Origin: Seriola aureovittata
Lineage: Eukaryota > Chordata > Actinopteri > Carangiformes > Carangidae
DNA length: 64,000 nt
Assembly (NCBI RefSeq): GCF_021018895.1
Contig: NC_079369.1
Span: forward strand, 6,016,194-6,080,193
Direction: 5' to 3'
Part shown: in pieces, positions 47,936 to 60,844 of the stretch
Layout: the number at the start of each line of letters is the position of its first letter
Numbering within the stretch: position 1 is the stretch's first letter
Notes under the pieces: generated by a model
The model's input: only the letters and a program-made list of their open reading frames with translations
What the model was told of the DNA's origin: nothing
Databases searched by the model: none
Translations under genes and position numbers: made by a program

Positions 47936-49651
47936 GTTTTGACAAGGAAGAAGAATGTGTGGAATAAAAACACTATCTCTAGTTCTGCTACAATTTCTTT
48001 CCTTTTTTGTTAAAAATGTTTGACACTGTTATGGGAGTGCAGGGCTAAATCTGTGGACTACTCTTTACGCCTGAATCATATTTTACTAACTTTATGAAGG
48101 TTTTGGATACAGTTTTATTCTTGTACTGACATGACTATTCTATTGATTTGTCTATCAACAAAAGAATGAATCAACATTTTTTAATGATCATTTCATCTTG
48201 TAAGTTATTTATCAAGCAAACAATACAAAAACAGACAAAACAGGCAATTTTAAGAGGTCACCTTGTGCTCCTAATCTCCATTGAAATGTATAGACTCGAA
48301 AATGATGTGTTTAATAAGAAAAATAACTGACAGATTAAATGGCTGCTCCAGTGATTTCATTTTGCTATTACAGTATTGGAGGACTCGCTGGAGACGGATT
48401 AAAATAACTAAAATTAAAGCAGCAGATGGAAGATTTTGTGACTTAGTGTCTTTTGTCTGCATCAAGTTCTAAAACAATTTTTTATGCCTTTCTATACTAT
48501 GACTTTTTATGCCTTACTATACTAAGCTACAGTTTAACTGACTGGCTGTTATTGCCGCACCTGTTAAAGGGAGAGTATACTAGACAATTAAACATACAAA
48601 ATGACACTTGACATTATTAGAAAATTACAATATGAGTAGTAACGCTAATTAACTTAATAGCTAGCATTCTTTTATTTGCTTACAGTTACATTAAATGACT
48701 GTTTAACTCTTTTCTTTCTCTAACATTATGTCAACCTTGGTTACATAAAGCACTGTTTGTGTGAAATTCATGCAGACTTGCATACTGCTGTAACTCTGTG
48801 CCTGGGTTTTGTCTGTGTATGATACTAGTGCTGTTGTCAAAATAACACTGTGTTTGGTGTTCCCAATAACATCAAGACTGTGAATAGCAATATGATGCTG
48901 AATAGATGAATACAAATCCACGGCATAATAAGTAAGACAGCATCTGAACTGAGACATTATGCAATTTGCAGCAGTTATATTTAAATTATTCTAACATTCA
49001 TTGTCCCAGTGTTTGGTGTTAAAATATAGACGAGACATATTTTATTCTCATGAACATGATTTCTTGCTGATATAAAGGGACTGTGGGTGGGTGTGTGGGG
49101 AGAGGTGGATACATGGAAAAGGGAATGAGAGAAACAAATGAAGATGGAAAGGGTGAGCAGGCACCAGGAAGTGAATACAATAAGAGTGAGAGAGAGCATC
49201 TTTGGCCATGGTACACAAACACAGTGTTGATGTAGTGCAGACTGCCAGTGTTTGCAGCAGCAGGGATAGGAACTGGTGATGAATTGTGTGGTAGATTAAA
49301 ACTTTTGTGATGCAAAGGTTTAAGCTCAATGTCCACTAAAAGCAACATTTTTAACAAATGGCTAGTCAAGTACAACAATTTTCAACAACGTTTTCCATTG
49401 ATGGATGGAGTTTTATCAGATGTCATGATCCTGCAATAGAGATCAGCAATGCAGTTTGAGAGCCATCTGTTGATGAAAGTGGACAGTGATTTGGGATTGA
49501 CCCACTGACCTTGGAAACAACTATTTTCAATGACAAGAATGAATGCTGTTGATTCATAGCTGTAAACTGTTTTAAACAGATATCAAACAAGTGTTTAAGA
49601 TCACATTGGCTCAGTAAGTTGTTTAAAATGTGTTCTATCCACGTTGATGTA

Positions 49652-50858
49652 CACTATATTGCCAAAAGTATTGGCTAACCTGCCTTGACTCGCACATCAA
49701 CTTAAGTGACATCCCATTCTTAATCCATAGGGTTTAATATGACGTCGGCCCACCCTTTGCAGCTATAACAGCTTCAACTCTTCTGGAAGGCTTTCCACAA
49801 GGTTTAGGAGTGTGATTATGGGAATTTTTGACCATTCTTCCAGAAGCGCATTTGTGAGGTCACACACTGATGTTGGACGAGAAGGCCTGGCTCTGATTCA
49901 TCCCAAAGGTGTTCTATCGGGTTGAGGTCAGGACTCTGTGCAGGCCAGTCAAGTTCATCCACACTAAACTCTCTCATCCATGTCTTTATGGACCTTGCTT
50001 TATGCACTGGTGCAGTCATGTTGGAACAGGAAGGGGCCATCCCCAAACTGTTCCCACAAAGTTGGGAGCGTGGAATTGTCCAAAATCTCTTGGTATGCTG
50101 AAGCATTCAGAGTTCCTTTCACTGGAACTAAGGGGCCAAGCCCAGCTCCTGAAAAACAACCTCACACCATAATCCCCCCTCCACCCAACTGTACACTTGG
50201 CACAATGCAGTCAGACAAGTACCGTTCTCCTGGCAACCACCAAACCCAGACTCGTCCATCAGATCACTGGTGAAGCGCGATTCGTCACTCCAGATAACGC
50301 GTCTCCACTGCTCTAGAGTCCAGTGGCAGCGTGCTTTACACCACTGCATCCGACACTTTGCATTGCACTTGGTGATGTTGGCTTAGATGCAGCTGCTCGG
50401 CCATGGAAACCCATTCCATGAAGCTCTCTACGCACTGTTCTTGAGCTAATCTGAAGGCCACATGAAGTTTGGAGGTCTGTAGCGATTGACTCTGCAGAAA
50501 GTTGGCGACCTCTGCGCACTATGCGCCTCAGCAGCTGCTGACCCCGCTCCGTCATTTTACGTGGCCTACCACTTCGTGGCTGAGTTGCTGTTGTTGCTGT
50601 CATTATGTTGAGTTGACTGTGGAATATTTAGGAGTGAGGAAATTTCACGACTGGACTTGTTGCACAGGTGGCATCCTATCACAGTACCACGCTGGAATTC
50701 ACTGAGCTCCTGAGAGTGACCCATTCTTTCACAAATGTTTGTAGAAACAGTCTGCATGCCTTGGTGCTTGACTTTATACATCTGTGGCCATGAAAGTGAT
50801 TGGAACACCTGATTTCAATTATTTGGATGGGTGAGTGAATACTTTTGGCAATATAGTG
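49652..50858 (-). mobile_element. complete-length but inactive Tc1/mariner transposon
   Basis: Perfect 21-bp terminal inverted repeats lie at 49652-49672 and 50838-50858 (outer sequence CACTATATTGCCAAAAGTA), flanked by the expected TA duplication at 49650-49651 and 50859-50860. Total length 1207 bp, slightly short for an intact Tc1 (about 1.2-1.6 kb), with one transposase pseudogene inside on the minus strand. It sits in the large naaladl2 intron, antisense to the host gene. Confidence 0.95.
49734..50724 (-). pseudogene. Tc1 transposase pseudogene (DD34E type)
   Basis: Start ATG at 50724 gives MGHSQELSEFQRGTVIGCHL, the usual Tc1 N-terminus. After PQST part of the first helix-turn-helix is deleted; sequence resumes at ATQPRSGRPRKMTERG (the GRPR hook). 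WSDESRF carries the first catalytic Asp (codon 50286-50284), FQHD the second (50017-50015), and SPDLNPIEHLWDE the Glu (49914-49912). From the second Asp codon to the Glu codon there are 103 bases where a DD34E enzyme needs 105, so two bases are missing directly after FQHD. Another frameshift follows WDE. The last readable codons (GGPTSY, stop at 49736-49734) still match the family, so the full length of about 330 codons is preserved apart from indels. Confidence 0.92.
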
Positions 50859-51084
50859 TATCTGTCTTTCTAAGCCTCATACTTACACAATGTTTAGTCC
50901 TAGTGTTACTGGCAGTTTAACTACGTTACGAAGCAGCCTTGAGTAAGTGACCACTTTTAGGGTTGTGGCCCTGAGATAATGGAAGCTTAAAATACACTTT
51001 AGTACAAAATACAAAAATAAGTCCCTTTTCTCCCTGGGCTCTAGCAATTTCAATATGTGCAGCTGGCTTATAGTTAAGGGGTGT

Positions 51085-51950
51085 GTGTAACGACCAGTGA
51101 ACGAACTGACGCAGGACTCAAGTGCATGACAGACTGGTTTAAAAAACGCTCGATACAAGGGACAAAGACGATCCGGCACAGAGGGAGGGGGAGACAAAGA
51201 CCAGTGTTGTCTCAAATTGGAACACTTCAGGCAGTACACTCACATGTAGTACACAGTGTACACAGTATACTCACTGGCGTAGTGTGTGAATTTCAGCAGG
51301 GTGGTGTTCAAATCAACCACTGCACTCACCAGAAATGATGATCGCAGAAGGTGACGGTGATTGTCACCCACCTGCCGGCTACTTTGCTTCTTCTAAATGA
51401 ACATTTTACTTTCCTGTGCATGCCCCACTGAGTCAGGCCACCGTCGGCACCAACGACGTATCCTCCTCCTTCGATCGCCATTTTCACAAGTATGAAAATA
51501 CAAATAGGTTGGTGGTCCCTCCCCTTTGGCTACGTAGCCAACATGGCAACTGTTGAGAGTCACAAGTGTTCATTGTTTTACACTTTACACTAGTTTTTGG
51601 AGTACACCATCCAGGTATTTATAGTGCACTGCATGTTGCCATATTTGTCAGTGTGAATGCACTTAGGCACTCAAAATAGCAAGAGTGAGTATAGAAGTAC
51701 GCAAATTGAGACAGAATAAATATACACAAGGAGAGGAGGTAATGAGACACAGGTGCAACACATTAGGGTGAAGCAGGTAATCACAGAGGCAGGAGACACA
51801 CTGGGGCAGGAAATGAAGCGTATGCAACGAGGAACCACGCGAGCACATCAAAATAAAACATGAAATAACAGAAAATGAGAAGAAAACTAAGAAACTGAAA
51901 ACGTGATATTTAAGATGCAGAAGGAGCCTTCACAGGGGAAGAGGGTCAAT
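51085..51950. repeat. dispersed repeat split by a nested MITE
   Basis: Left piece 51085-51207 (GTAACGACCAG...GCAGGACTCAAGTGCATGACAG) and right piece 51714-51950 (ACACAAGGAGAGGAGGTAATGAGACACAGGTG, then GGCAGGAGACAC and AATAAAACATGAAATAAC) look like the two sides of one known teleost repeat type with another element inserted between them. Outer ends are approximate. Confidence 0.5.
51208..51713. mobile_element. non-autonomous inverted-repeat element (MITE-like), nested
   Basis: Begins TGTCTCAAATTGGAACACTT and ends GTACGCAAATTGAGACA, which are imperfect inverted repeats of each other. The interior has many GTACAC/GTGCACT-type phrases (ACACAGTGTACACAGTATACTCACTGG near 51254, TATAGTGCACTGCATG near 51619) typical of a common fish MITE. 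No ORF and no clear target-site duplication. Confidence 0.65.
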
Positions 51951-52959
51951 CAAGCTGATTGGCTGATCCAACTTATAGCAGGAGTTGGGTTTGAAACGTA
52001 GAAGAAAAAACACTCAGGTTCTATGTGTAAGGGTTTAAAAGAAACAGGAACATGAACATGTCTAAATGAAAAAATTTGAAAGATGTAATAAACCGCATCT
52101 AGATTTTATCAAATTATGAGAAACATATGACAAGTGTAAATGGGATCATAATGATACATACATGCATACACATGTCACATCTTAGTTACTTATTTACACA
52201 ATTTCAAAATTTCAATTGTATCTATTAAGTTAGTAGTAACTGAAGAACTGAAACTTGTCTTCTTGGGAACAAAAAACGTTCCCCTCCAGCTCTTCTCCAT
52301 CAGTGGTGCGAAGACGAAACAGTGGGCTATAATAAATAATTCATCTGAGGGCAACAAGTCTTGGTCAAAATTCATAGAAAGACTAGCCATCTGCATAGCG
52401 TAAAATATGTCTTGTGTATCCCAGCATGAAAAGAGTAGAAAGAGCAAGCAGCAGCAGGAATAAATGAGAGACGGAGGGAGAGCGTTGATGGTGTTTTTTG
52501 CTGAGCGTGCATGTGTACTCCTCAGTCAAAGCTGGGTTTCATCCTGCTAATAAATGGGAAAATCTCTCTCTGTTGGTTTGTATTTCAATTTTTCTCGACA
52601 AGTGCTCATCTGATCGACTTCAAACTTCACGAGTGTGTGGCTGAGGACTCGGGGAAGTGCAGTGTTGACTGTAAAGATGAGCCGTTCTTGTCGAATCGAA
52701 AGTGCACACATGAAATAATCTATGTAAACCTTACACAGCCATCTAACTGACATAGCTACCATGCTATCCATTCCATGGTGATGATGATGGTTATGTTGCT
52801 GATGATGAACATGTCACTGATTGCAACGAAGGTCAACAAAGGTTACTGCACTAGTTGAATATGCATTCTGAGGTTTGTGGTGACAGCGCAGTGGTTAACA
52901 GTGATATGCCCATTATGCATATGTGTGGGTGCTTATGTATGTACTCATTTGATTTATTT

Positions 52960-53220
52960 CTGTGATGGTTCAAGTTGATTTGAATAAGAGAGTCTCAAGT
53001 CAAATCAAGTCGATATATATAGCGGAGAAGTTATCTCGCATCACTTTTCAAGTAGAGCATTTCTAGACCATACTCTTTATAACATTGATTACAGAGACCC
53101 AACAATTCCCACCATGAGCAAGCACTTGGCAACAGTGGCAAGAAAAACCTCCTTTTAATAGGCAGAAGCTTCGAGCAGAACCAGACTCAGGTTGGGCAGC
53201 CATCTGCCTTGTCTCATAGT
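52960..53220. repeat. dispersed repeat (GAGACCCAACAATTCC ... GGGCAGCCATCTGCC)
   Basis: CAGAGACCCAACAATTCCCACCATGAGCAAGCACTTGGC, AACAGTGGCAAGAAAAACCTCC and GCAGAACCAGACTCAGGTTGGGCAGCCATCTGCC follow an abundant teleost repeat almost word for word as I recall it. Noncoding. Confidence 0.8.
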
Positions 53221-54499
53221 AACCGTTTTACTTACAGAAGAATCCTCTTTTCCTGATTTCACTTCCCTCTGTCTTTGATTCTTGCACACATAAGAAAACA
53301 TACTCTGCATCTGCATTGGTGAATCAGTGCAAGGGCAGACTCCAATCCTGAGTTATCTTGACTTAATTATATACAAAAGTCAAAGCCACAGGGCCTTGAC
53401 AGATTAAACATCTATGACCCTGCCCACCCTTCATATTAAAATTCATTCTAAATGTATTGCTGCTTCACACATCCTGCATTTTGATGGGAATGTGATGGGA
53501 TGGAAACGTCTTCATTCTGATGTGGAACCTCATCGGCATGCTTAGAAACATGATTGCTACTGGTGGAAACTTCATGGCTGCAATCAAAGTTGTAATCGCC
53601 ACTTGCTGGTGGAAATGTCAATATAGTGCACTAGTAAAGATGGTGGTTAGTGAAAATTCAGTCAGGAGGACTACTTCTCATATGTCTGCTGTCCCTCATT
53701 GATGCATGTTATCGACCTCGAAGTCAAAGTCAACTGTCTGTGGGTGTCTGCCAGCTTTCCAGCATATTAAAATTCCACTGAAAATATTATGAGAAGCAAA
53801 TATTTAAGTCATGTAGATTTTCAAGGTGGATTATTAAAATGTTCCAGTGTGATTTGTAGAGGACTGCAGCTGACGTTAGCTTCGATTTACAGCAGTTACA
53901 ATGGTATCCAATGGCAACACACAGTTAGATCAATCATGCATCATTGTTTGAATACATTTATCAGATTACTGCTTTTCTTTGCTGTTGATTTGTATAATCA
54001 GTGTATCCCAAATATTTGTTGCTTCGCAAATAAATCACTAAGACTGGAACATAGGAATTTGTCGCAGATGAGTGGGTATTTCTTCAGAAAAGGGGAGTTT
54101 CAATCTGCCCCACCAAGAGGCTGAGAGCTCCACTCTAGCAATCCATTGGGTTACCACTTCAGAATGGGTGGCTCCATTCACCTTTCTCCCAATTAGTCTG
54201 TCTTAATTGACCATTTCATCGCAGCATGTGGTAATTGATGGCATCGGTTTCCCTCATTAGCCCCCAAAGGTAGCATTGTCATCACCCCATGCAAGTAGAA
54301 ACATAATCACATGTTAGAAAACTACTTGCAGTATTAAGAAATGTCATCTCCACAGGCAGTAGTGTCATCGCAGCCCAGAGCTGACATGTTCTCACCGTCA
54401 CCACCACAGATCATGGCGTCACTGCTGCTGGTAGAAACACCATCACAGTTGACGGAAGTGTCCTCACAGTCGTCACTGAAGTTAAGAATCTTACCACAC

Positions 54500-54640
54500 A
54501 GAGGAATCAACTTTATTGGCATGGCACTTACTTGGCACTCACTTAAAAATATTACAAAGTGATTTACAATGCAAAACAGCTACAAAATGACACAAAAGTA
54601 TCGTGAAAGATTAGTAAAGGAGTGCAATGAAGTTAACAGC
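54500..54640. repeat. decayed dispersed repeat (ACTTTATTGGCATGGCACTT ... AAAGTGATTTACAATGCAAAACAG)
   Basis: The order 'TTTAT-T-GGCACTT ... TTACAAAGTGATTTACAATGCAAAACAG' resembles a frequent fish SINE-like or satellite-derived repeat. Heavily diverged. Confidence 0.45.
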
Positions 54641-54970
54641 AGAAGATAATATCATAAAAGAACAAAACATATAAGCACAAGAAAACACTATAAAAATGTC
54701 TGGATCTAAAGATTTAAAAGCTAATACTGATTTTGCCAACTCAGCTGTTAACCATACACGTAGTTACTGTCAGATCAGAGATATGGCATGCGTCAGTGCC
54801 TAGTGGCTTTTTCTGCTGTTAGTGGTTAAAGTGTACGTCAATGAGCTGTCCTGCCAAAAAGCCCTGAAAGGATCATTCATTCTAAAATGCAAGTATCAAA
54901 GAAGAGCTCTGCTCATGTCCAAATGTACCAACACTCTCATTCCAACACTTAGAACTTGAACTGTAGTTGC

Positions 54971-54993
54971 TTTTTTTTTTTTTTTTTTTTTTT
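54971..54993. repeat. T-run
   Basis: About 23 consecutive T residues, possibly a reversed poly(A) tail, though no element is recognised next to it. Confidence 0.9.
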
Positions 54994-57409
54994 AATTGGG
55001 GGCTCTGAGTCTAATCCAGGACTCAAATTTGTTATAAAGCTAAAAGCCATTATGACAGTAGGGATTTGCTCATTGTTGTCATTCCTCTGTTTGCCACTTT
55101 ACCTCTCGCTGTCTTGCACACAGACTTAGAAACACATAAAAGACATGCATGCAGAACACACCCATTTGTTGGAGTCTAATTGCTTTTTTACAAACCAGCA
55201 CCTGGAGTTCCACAGTCTAACAAGTTGGAGTGCAGTTAATTGTATTTTTGTCTCTGAGTGTTACAGTGCGCATACCTCAGTGTGTATTTGAGTCAGGAGG
55301 ATAAGGACAGAGCTGTAGCTTTGTGAGTGTGTGATACCTGCCTTATTTTCATGGCTCAGTCTTTGCTTGAATTCTGAAAAAAAAAGGAAAAAGAAAAAGA
55401 AATGAAGTAAAGCCAGGTACTGTGTGCCAACCAACTGCTCCCTGCTCTGGTGCAGACAGCCAGCTCTTGGCTCTATTCTGAGGGAATCTTCACTCATGTT
55501 TTAAACTGATGTAACAGCATATCGGTGCATATGACACTCCAGGTTGCTTGCTGATAGCCATTGATTTATTTTTTAAATAAGTATTTTGATTATCAAAAAG
55601 AATAACTTGAGACTTAAAACAAAAACAAGTCACCATTGACTTTCAGTTCATATGTGAGGGATTGTGGTGACAGGTGAGGGTGTGAGCACCTGTTTAGATG
55701 AGCTGTAGTGACAGATCTTATAACGGTACAATATGCCATCATTCAAATTATATGAGTGATGTCACACTTACCATGTGACCATCAGTCTAAGATTATATTA
55801 AAATTAAAGCCTTAAATGCATACACAAGAAAAAATGTATTTTCATAATCCTGTAATCTTTGAGCAAACAAATGGTTCGGACACCAGAGAGCAGGATTCAC
55901 ATTGGTTAAATTTTAATAAAATAAACATGTTGTGTTTCATCCGTTAAGTCAGTGTTGATTTTTTTTTTTTTCCAAATTTAACTAACCTAACCTTTAACCT
56001 TTCTCTGATCTTGACCAAGTGATGTGAGGGCCTAAACACAACCAATACAAAACACAAAGTTGAATCATGCTTTAGTTGCTACCAGTATGTCTATGAACCA
56101 TGATTCAGAGAGGATGCTTCAGAGACTTCTTCAACAGCCCTACTCAAGGATTAATATGATGGAAAATGTCATTTCACTGCTCATAAAATTGGCTTTCAAA
56201 AGACAGGTCTACATTGTTTGAAATCTTCAGTGTATTGATCCTATACTTGCTCCCCTGAGTGTATTCAATCTCTGTACCCTTTCCTTTTCTCCATATGGCA
56301 GTATAGCATGCTTTCATCAGTGAGAGGCAATTAGAAGAACAAGGGTCACAATCCATAATTGTTCAAGTTCCATGCGCAATTTAATGTTACCATTGTTCCC
56401 CGAACGCCTCACATACAGGCCATCGGTAGACGCTGGCTAGGCAGCTGTTCTCAGAGAAGCCGCTTGTCTCCACTGAGTTACTGCAGCACAAGCAACTCAC
56501 AGAGGTGTTTGGTCAAAAGTTAGTTAGATTGAAAATAGTGAAATAAAACATTCATATGGTAAGATTTATTGGCTCTGCAGTGAGCAGCGTCTCCGCAGCA
56601 TGCATCCTCAGTTCACACACATCATGCACTGGTCAACGCCACTGCCTGCAACCAACCTGCCACCAGAGCAGACAGGAGAGACAAAAACAAGAATAAAGAA
56701 AAGACAAAAAACAGAACAGAACGATCGGCATTTTGGTCAAAATTGGGAGAAGAAAAAGTGTTTATTCAAATTAATACCGCATATTATGTGATGGAAACTG
56801 ACCTATTGTTATTATGATTACCATACTGCCCGCTACTGTTGACGTTTTTTCCTGTCCTGTCCCGGCCATGTGATGAATATTGAATATGAGGAATTGACTC
56901 CCATCCTGCAGGAATCCTGAAAAAATGTTGTCTAGTAGCAAGATGACAGTGCACTTACACATGAATATACACACCTCTGCTCCGCACAGATACAATGCAA
57001 CATGATGATAGCTTGACCTCCAGCTTAGCAAATTGAAGATATCTATTTCTGCATCTCTGCGTGTCTCTCAGCTGTTTTGAAGAAACAGAACAGCTGCAGC
57101 CAAAGTCAAAGAACAGGAGAAGTGACAGAAACAGGACGTTTTTAGATCTCTGTGTTCCTGAGTACATGTTGAAAATACATATACAGTGTTTTCTTACTTA
57201 ACCTCCACTGATAAACAGCCATGCAGATAGTTGATTGTATCTGCCCCCAGATTTGAGATAGCTGTCTCAAAGATTAACTGCTGTCATCCGAAGGTGGGAA
57301 TGTAATTAGTGGTGCTCAGATCGAAAAGTTGCACAAAATTTGAAACATTCAGTGGTTGCTTCTCTTTTTTCAAAACAGTGTCCCTGTTAATGTAAGCAGA
57401 CACTGAAAC

Positions 57410-57864
57410 TCAGAGGCGGTATTAAAAGGAATTTTAATAATGAAAGGGTTGTGAGATGAATGTAAGGTAGGGGGCTGAGGCAGAGGAAGGCGGCGGTGAG
57501 GTATCACTGAAGATCAGGGAACTGGAGAGCGAAGTTGAGCTTGGAGCGGAAGGAAGGAGATGGTGGCGGCTGGAGCTGGCTGGAGGGTGAATAGCGTGGT
57601 GGAGATGTTTAGCAGGCAGCGGCTTGAGCGAAATGGAGTTAAGGTGTGGCACTGGAGTCCTGGGGCACAGGAGAAACAACGTTAACAAGTCACACGATGA
57701 AATACACAAGGAATAACTCAAGTAAATAACAATGAGCAGCCCAGAGCGTTTCCACCACGGTGACTGAACAATCCAGCGATGAGTAAGAGGAAGACCGGAG
57801 TACTTGAACTGTAGGTGATGAGTAGATTGCAGGCAGGTATGGAGAGCTGCACGCACACACACAC

Positions 57865-57927
<63 letters not shown>

Positions 57928-58020
57928 CCAGGCAGGCAGAGACACACAGGAGAACACAAGGAGAACACAGGGAGTTTGCGTTTGCAAATTAACGGATTTG
58001 TAGGAAACAGGGTTGTTACA
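57410..58020. repeat. probable dispersed repeat with internal (CA)n
   Basis: Starts near AACTCAGAGGCGGTATTAAAAGG, is purine- and GC-rich to about 57660, includes GAACAATCCAGCGATGAG near 57766 and continues past the (CA)n array to GTAGGAAACAGGGTTGTTACACG near 58020. Its layout resembles a common teleost repeat I know from promoter-proximal annotations. Ends are approximate; all ORFs inside are frame coincidences. Confidence 0.45.
57851..57923. repeat. (CA)n microsatellite
   Basis: Interrupted near the left end (CACGGACA), then about 28 pure CA units. Confidence 0.97.
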
Positions 58021-58512
58021 CGTGATATCCCAAACCAACCAAAACTTTCTACATGACTGGTATAAGGCGCTAAGCCTGCCCTCTGTCCTTGAGGGTCCCA
58101 TGAAAAGATATCACTGGGGCCCCCTCCACCACCTCAGGCCGCGTCAACCCTGAAAATGTAACACTGTGCAGACATTCATACAACATTCCAAATTTTAATG
58201 GTAAAATTCTCTTAACATGAATTATATCATCATGACCATCATAAGCGACAATAGGCAGACAGTGCTTCAAACTGTCAAGCATCCAGAGGCTGTTTTTGTT
58301 TCATATCATGATTGGTATTTGGAAAAATAAATACAATGTGTGAAATCTTATTCAACAGCATGATCATAATATTAACATTAGAACTTCCCACAGACCCCCT
58401 GCAATTATACCAACTGACATGCCATTCAACACAATGTGGGAGTAGGGCTGGATTATTGGTAGAGGGATGGGGATGGGGAATCAGGGCTGCTGAGCCCCGA
58501 AGCTGCATCTGT

Positions 58513-58524
58513 GGGGGGGGGGGG
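58513..58524. repeat. G-run
   Basis: About 12 consecutive G residues. Confidence 0.9.
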
Positions 58525-59559
58525 ACACCTGATTTAGTATGACTAGTTTGCTAGCATGCAATTGTAGCTGTGAAGAAGTGCATGTTGTATTAGGGGTGAA
58601 GTGACTGCACTCAACATTAAAGTGTCTTGACATGGGTCTTTGGAAAGGCCCAGGTTGGGTTCACTGCTACAGAGGGGAAATAAAACAACATTACAACGTC
58701 TCTTCCATCTTTTACCACAATTGATTGGACTGAAAACACTAATTACCTGCTATGAGCCAAGTTGAGCTAAATAAGAACTAAGGAAGTCCAGAGGTCTTCT
58801 GACAGCAGTTGATATACCAGATCTGAGGAGGTAACAAATGTGTTTTAATAGAGAACTCGCACTTTAACAATATTCAGGAGCCAGTTTTAATTTAGTTTAA
58901 CATTAATTTATTTTAAAATTGATTATAAGCAGCCATGGATTTTAAAAAGTCTTTGGTTTGGGTTGTAACATTTCTTATATTCACCGGTATTGTAGTAACA
59001 GAGTATTGTAGTGTGTTCAACCAGCAGCCAGTGTCTGAACTGGATAAGAAGACATGAGTTGCATTCTGCTTGTGATATTAGTTTAATAGACTTCAGATTT
59101 CTGTCTCATTTCTCAAGGCTTTAAAGGATTTCTTCACCCAGCCAAAACCATGGCCCAGAAAAAGCTGTTTAATGTTGATGTCCTTGAGTTTGACATCTTA
59201 ATTCCACAAGATATTGGGAAGTACTCATCGCTGCAGTGGGTATTTCTTTGCTCATGGGATCGTTTGTGACTCACTAACATGGTCTGATTCACCACTGTTG
59301 GGTTTTATGAAACATGCTTTCGTGCACTAAAGGAAAATTCTTTTCTTCTGTACATGAGGTTTTTCACTTTGCTTTGACTGGGTGACGTGACTGAAAATAT
59401 TGTCTGATTTGTAGTGGAAGGTCGAGAGGTAGAAGGGGTTCTTGCATTAACAACGACAACAACTGTGCAGTCTAGCAATCATATTGACTCCATTTTACAG
59501 TATATACTGCTATATTAAGTCCACCTACACAGACGCATTTAAATTTGCTTTACGTGTGC

Positions 59560-59575
59560 GTGTGTGTGTGCGTGC

Positions 59576-59617
<42 letters not shown>
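59560..59617. repeat. (GT)n microsatellite
   Basis: GT array with several GCGT variants in the left part. Confidence 0.97.
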
Positions 59618-59620
<3 letters not shown>

Positions 59621-59814
59621 TAGATTTGTATTCCCAGCATTTGCCTCACAGCAAAGATTTGCATGACATTCTACAAAGGTCCTGGATCAGACTCAAAACT
59701 GGGATGTCATCTTTTTACATGGTACATGCCTTTGCCCACTAAGACTGGCAGAACAGCCAGCTTAGCGTTTTCCTGCTCCTAACAGGAGGTCTTTTCAGAA
59801 GCATCTTCACATAT

Positions 59815-59842
59815 GCAGCAGTAGCAGCAGCAGCAGCAGCTG
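59815..59842. repeat. short (CAG)n trinucleotide array
   Basis: Nine imperfect CAG units (one TAG variant), intronic. Confidence 0.9.
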
Positions 59843-60507
59843 CTTCCGTTTTGACAGTTCACGTGGATTGAAAAATAAAATCAACAGCCTTGGCAATGCC
59901 CTCTAATAAGGCTCCAAATCTAGGAGCAACTTGTGGGATATTAAGCTTTCTCCAGACCCAGATTTCCACAGTACAAAAGGTCCCTCCTGGTAAAGCTGTA
60001 GTATAGGCCATGTGTATTAAGAGCAAAAGCTGTACTCTCACAGCAGGAAAATCTATGTGTGTGTGTGTGGTATGATTTACATCATTAGTGGGATTCTTGC
60101 ACTGTTTCACTCTTTGTTTCTCTTCAATAAGGGTTATGGAGGAGGGGGGCTTAGATTTGACCTCTGCACAGCCCGTATAGGTGGCTGTGATTTGGGATTC
60201 ATCAAATAAACTTGACTTGATTTTAACAAGGTCATAATGGGCACCAACCTTGTTTCCTAGCAACAATAGTGAATAGCTGTGTGGAGGAAAGAATTATGCA
60301 GATCTCAATAATGGCACGAGTGTGAAAGCAGGTTTAAGTAAATATAACTCGGTATGTCTTCATTCAAGACATTTTTGTTTGAATTTTTTCTTGTGAGGAT
60401 TTTGAAATTTACTTGTATCCAAACTAGATGAAGTGACAAGGTCGTAAAGTGGTGTCACAGAGAGAAGGGGCTGCTTGTTTAGGACGTGCACGCTGTTCCC
60501 ATTCTTT

Positions 60508-60600
60508 TATCGGCTTCCTCCCACAGTGCAAAGACCTGCAGGTCAGGTAACACCAGTCTGAATCCCCTGTTATGTGAATGTCAGTGTGAACGATTACATT
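60508..60600 (+). repeat. short fragment of the 'CTTCCTCCCACAG' dispersed repeat
   Basis: CGGCTTCCTCCCACAGTGCAAAGACCTGCAGGTCAGG and, after a gap, GTGAATGTCAGTGTGAACG match the left part of the family seen at 31225-31385. Confidence 0.65.
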
Positions 60601-60820
60601 TATTTTGTATATATACGTTTATATTCTCAAGTTTCACAACAACAACAGCAATTTTAATAATAATGATGATGATAATAATAATGAATCTGTTATTATGGAG
60701 GTACATGCTTTATCTGTACTTAATATTGAAGATTCCAGGGGATACTTAGGCAGGCTGTGCTTCTCTACATTCTTGATGTGACCTTGTAGCTCCAGCACAC
60801 ACACATACACCCACAAATAC

Positions 60821-60844
60821 ACAATACAATACAATACAATACAC
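60821..60844. repeat. (AATAC)n pentanucleotide array
   Basis: Four to five AATAC units after a short CA-rich run; a (GAT)n/(AAT)n patch lies nearby at 60655-60682. Confidence 0.95.

Larger units (their letters stand above)
43394..49651 (+). other. start of a large naaladl2 intron
   Basis: Begins with the GTAAGC donor. No further exon is recognised. Contains T/A homopolymer runs, degenerate CCTAACC-type repeat at 43736-44075, a G-rich run at 45143-45158 and the repeat at 47730-47935. Confidence 0.6.

Noticed and set aside
52511..52750. Cys-containing 79-codon ORF
   Set aside because: Cys spacing fits no motif I know, there is no splice context and the flanks are ordinary intron.
57434..57922. 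162-codon minus-strand ORF, the longest in the window
   Set aside because: It begins inside a (CA)n array, is low-complexity Ser/Pro/Leu-rich after it, and lies in a probable dispersed repeat.
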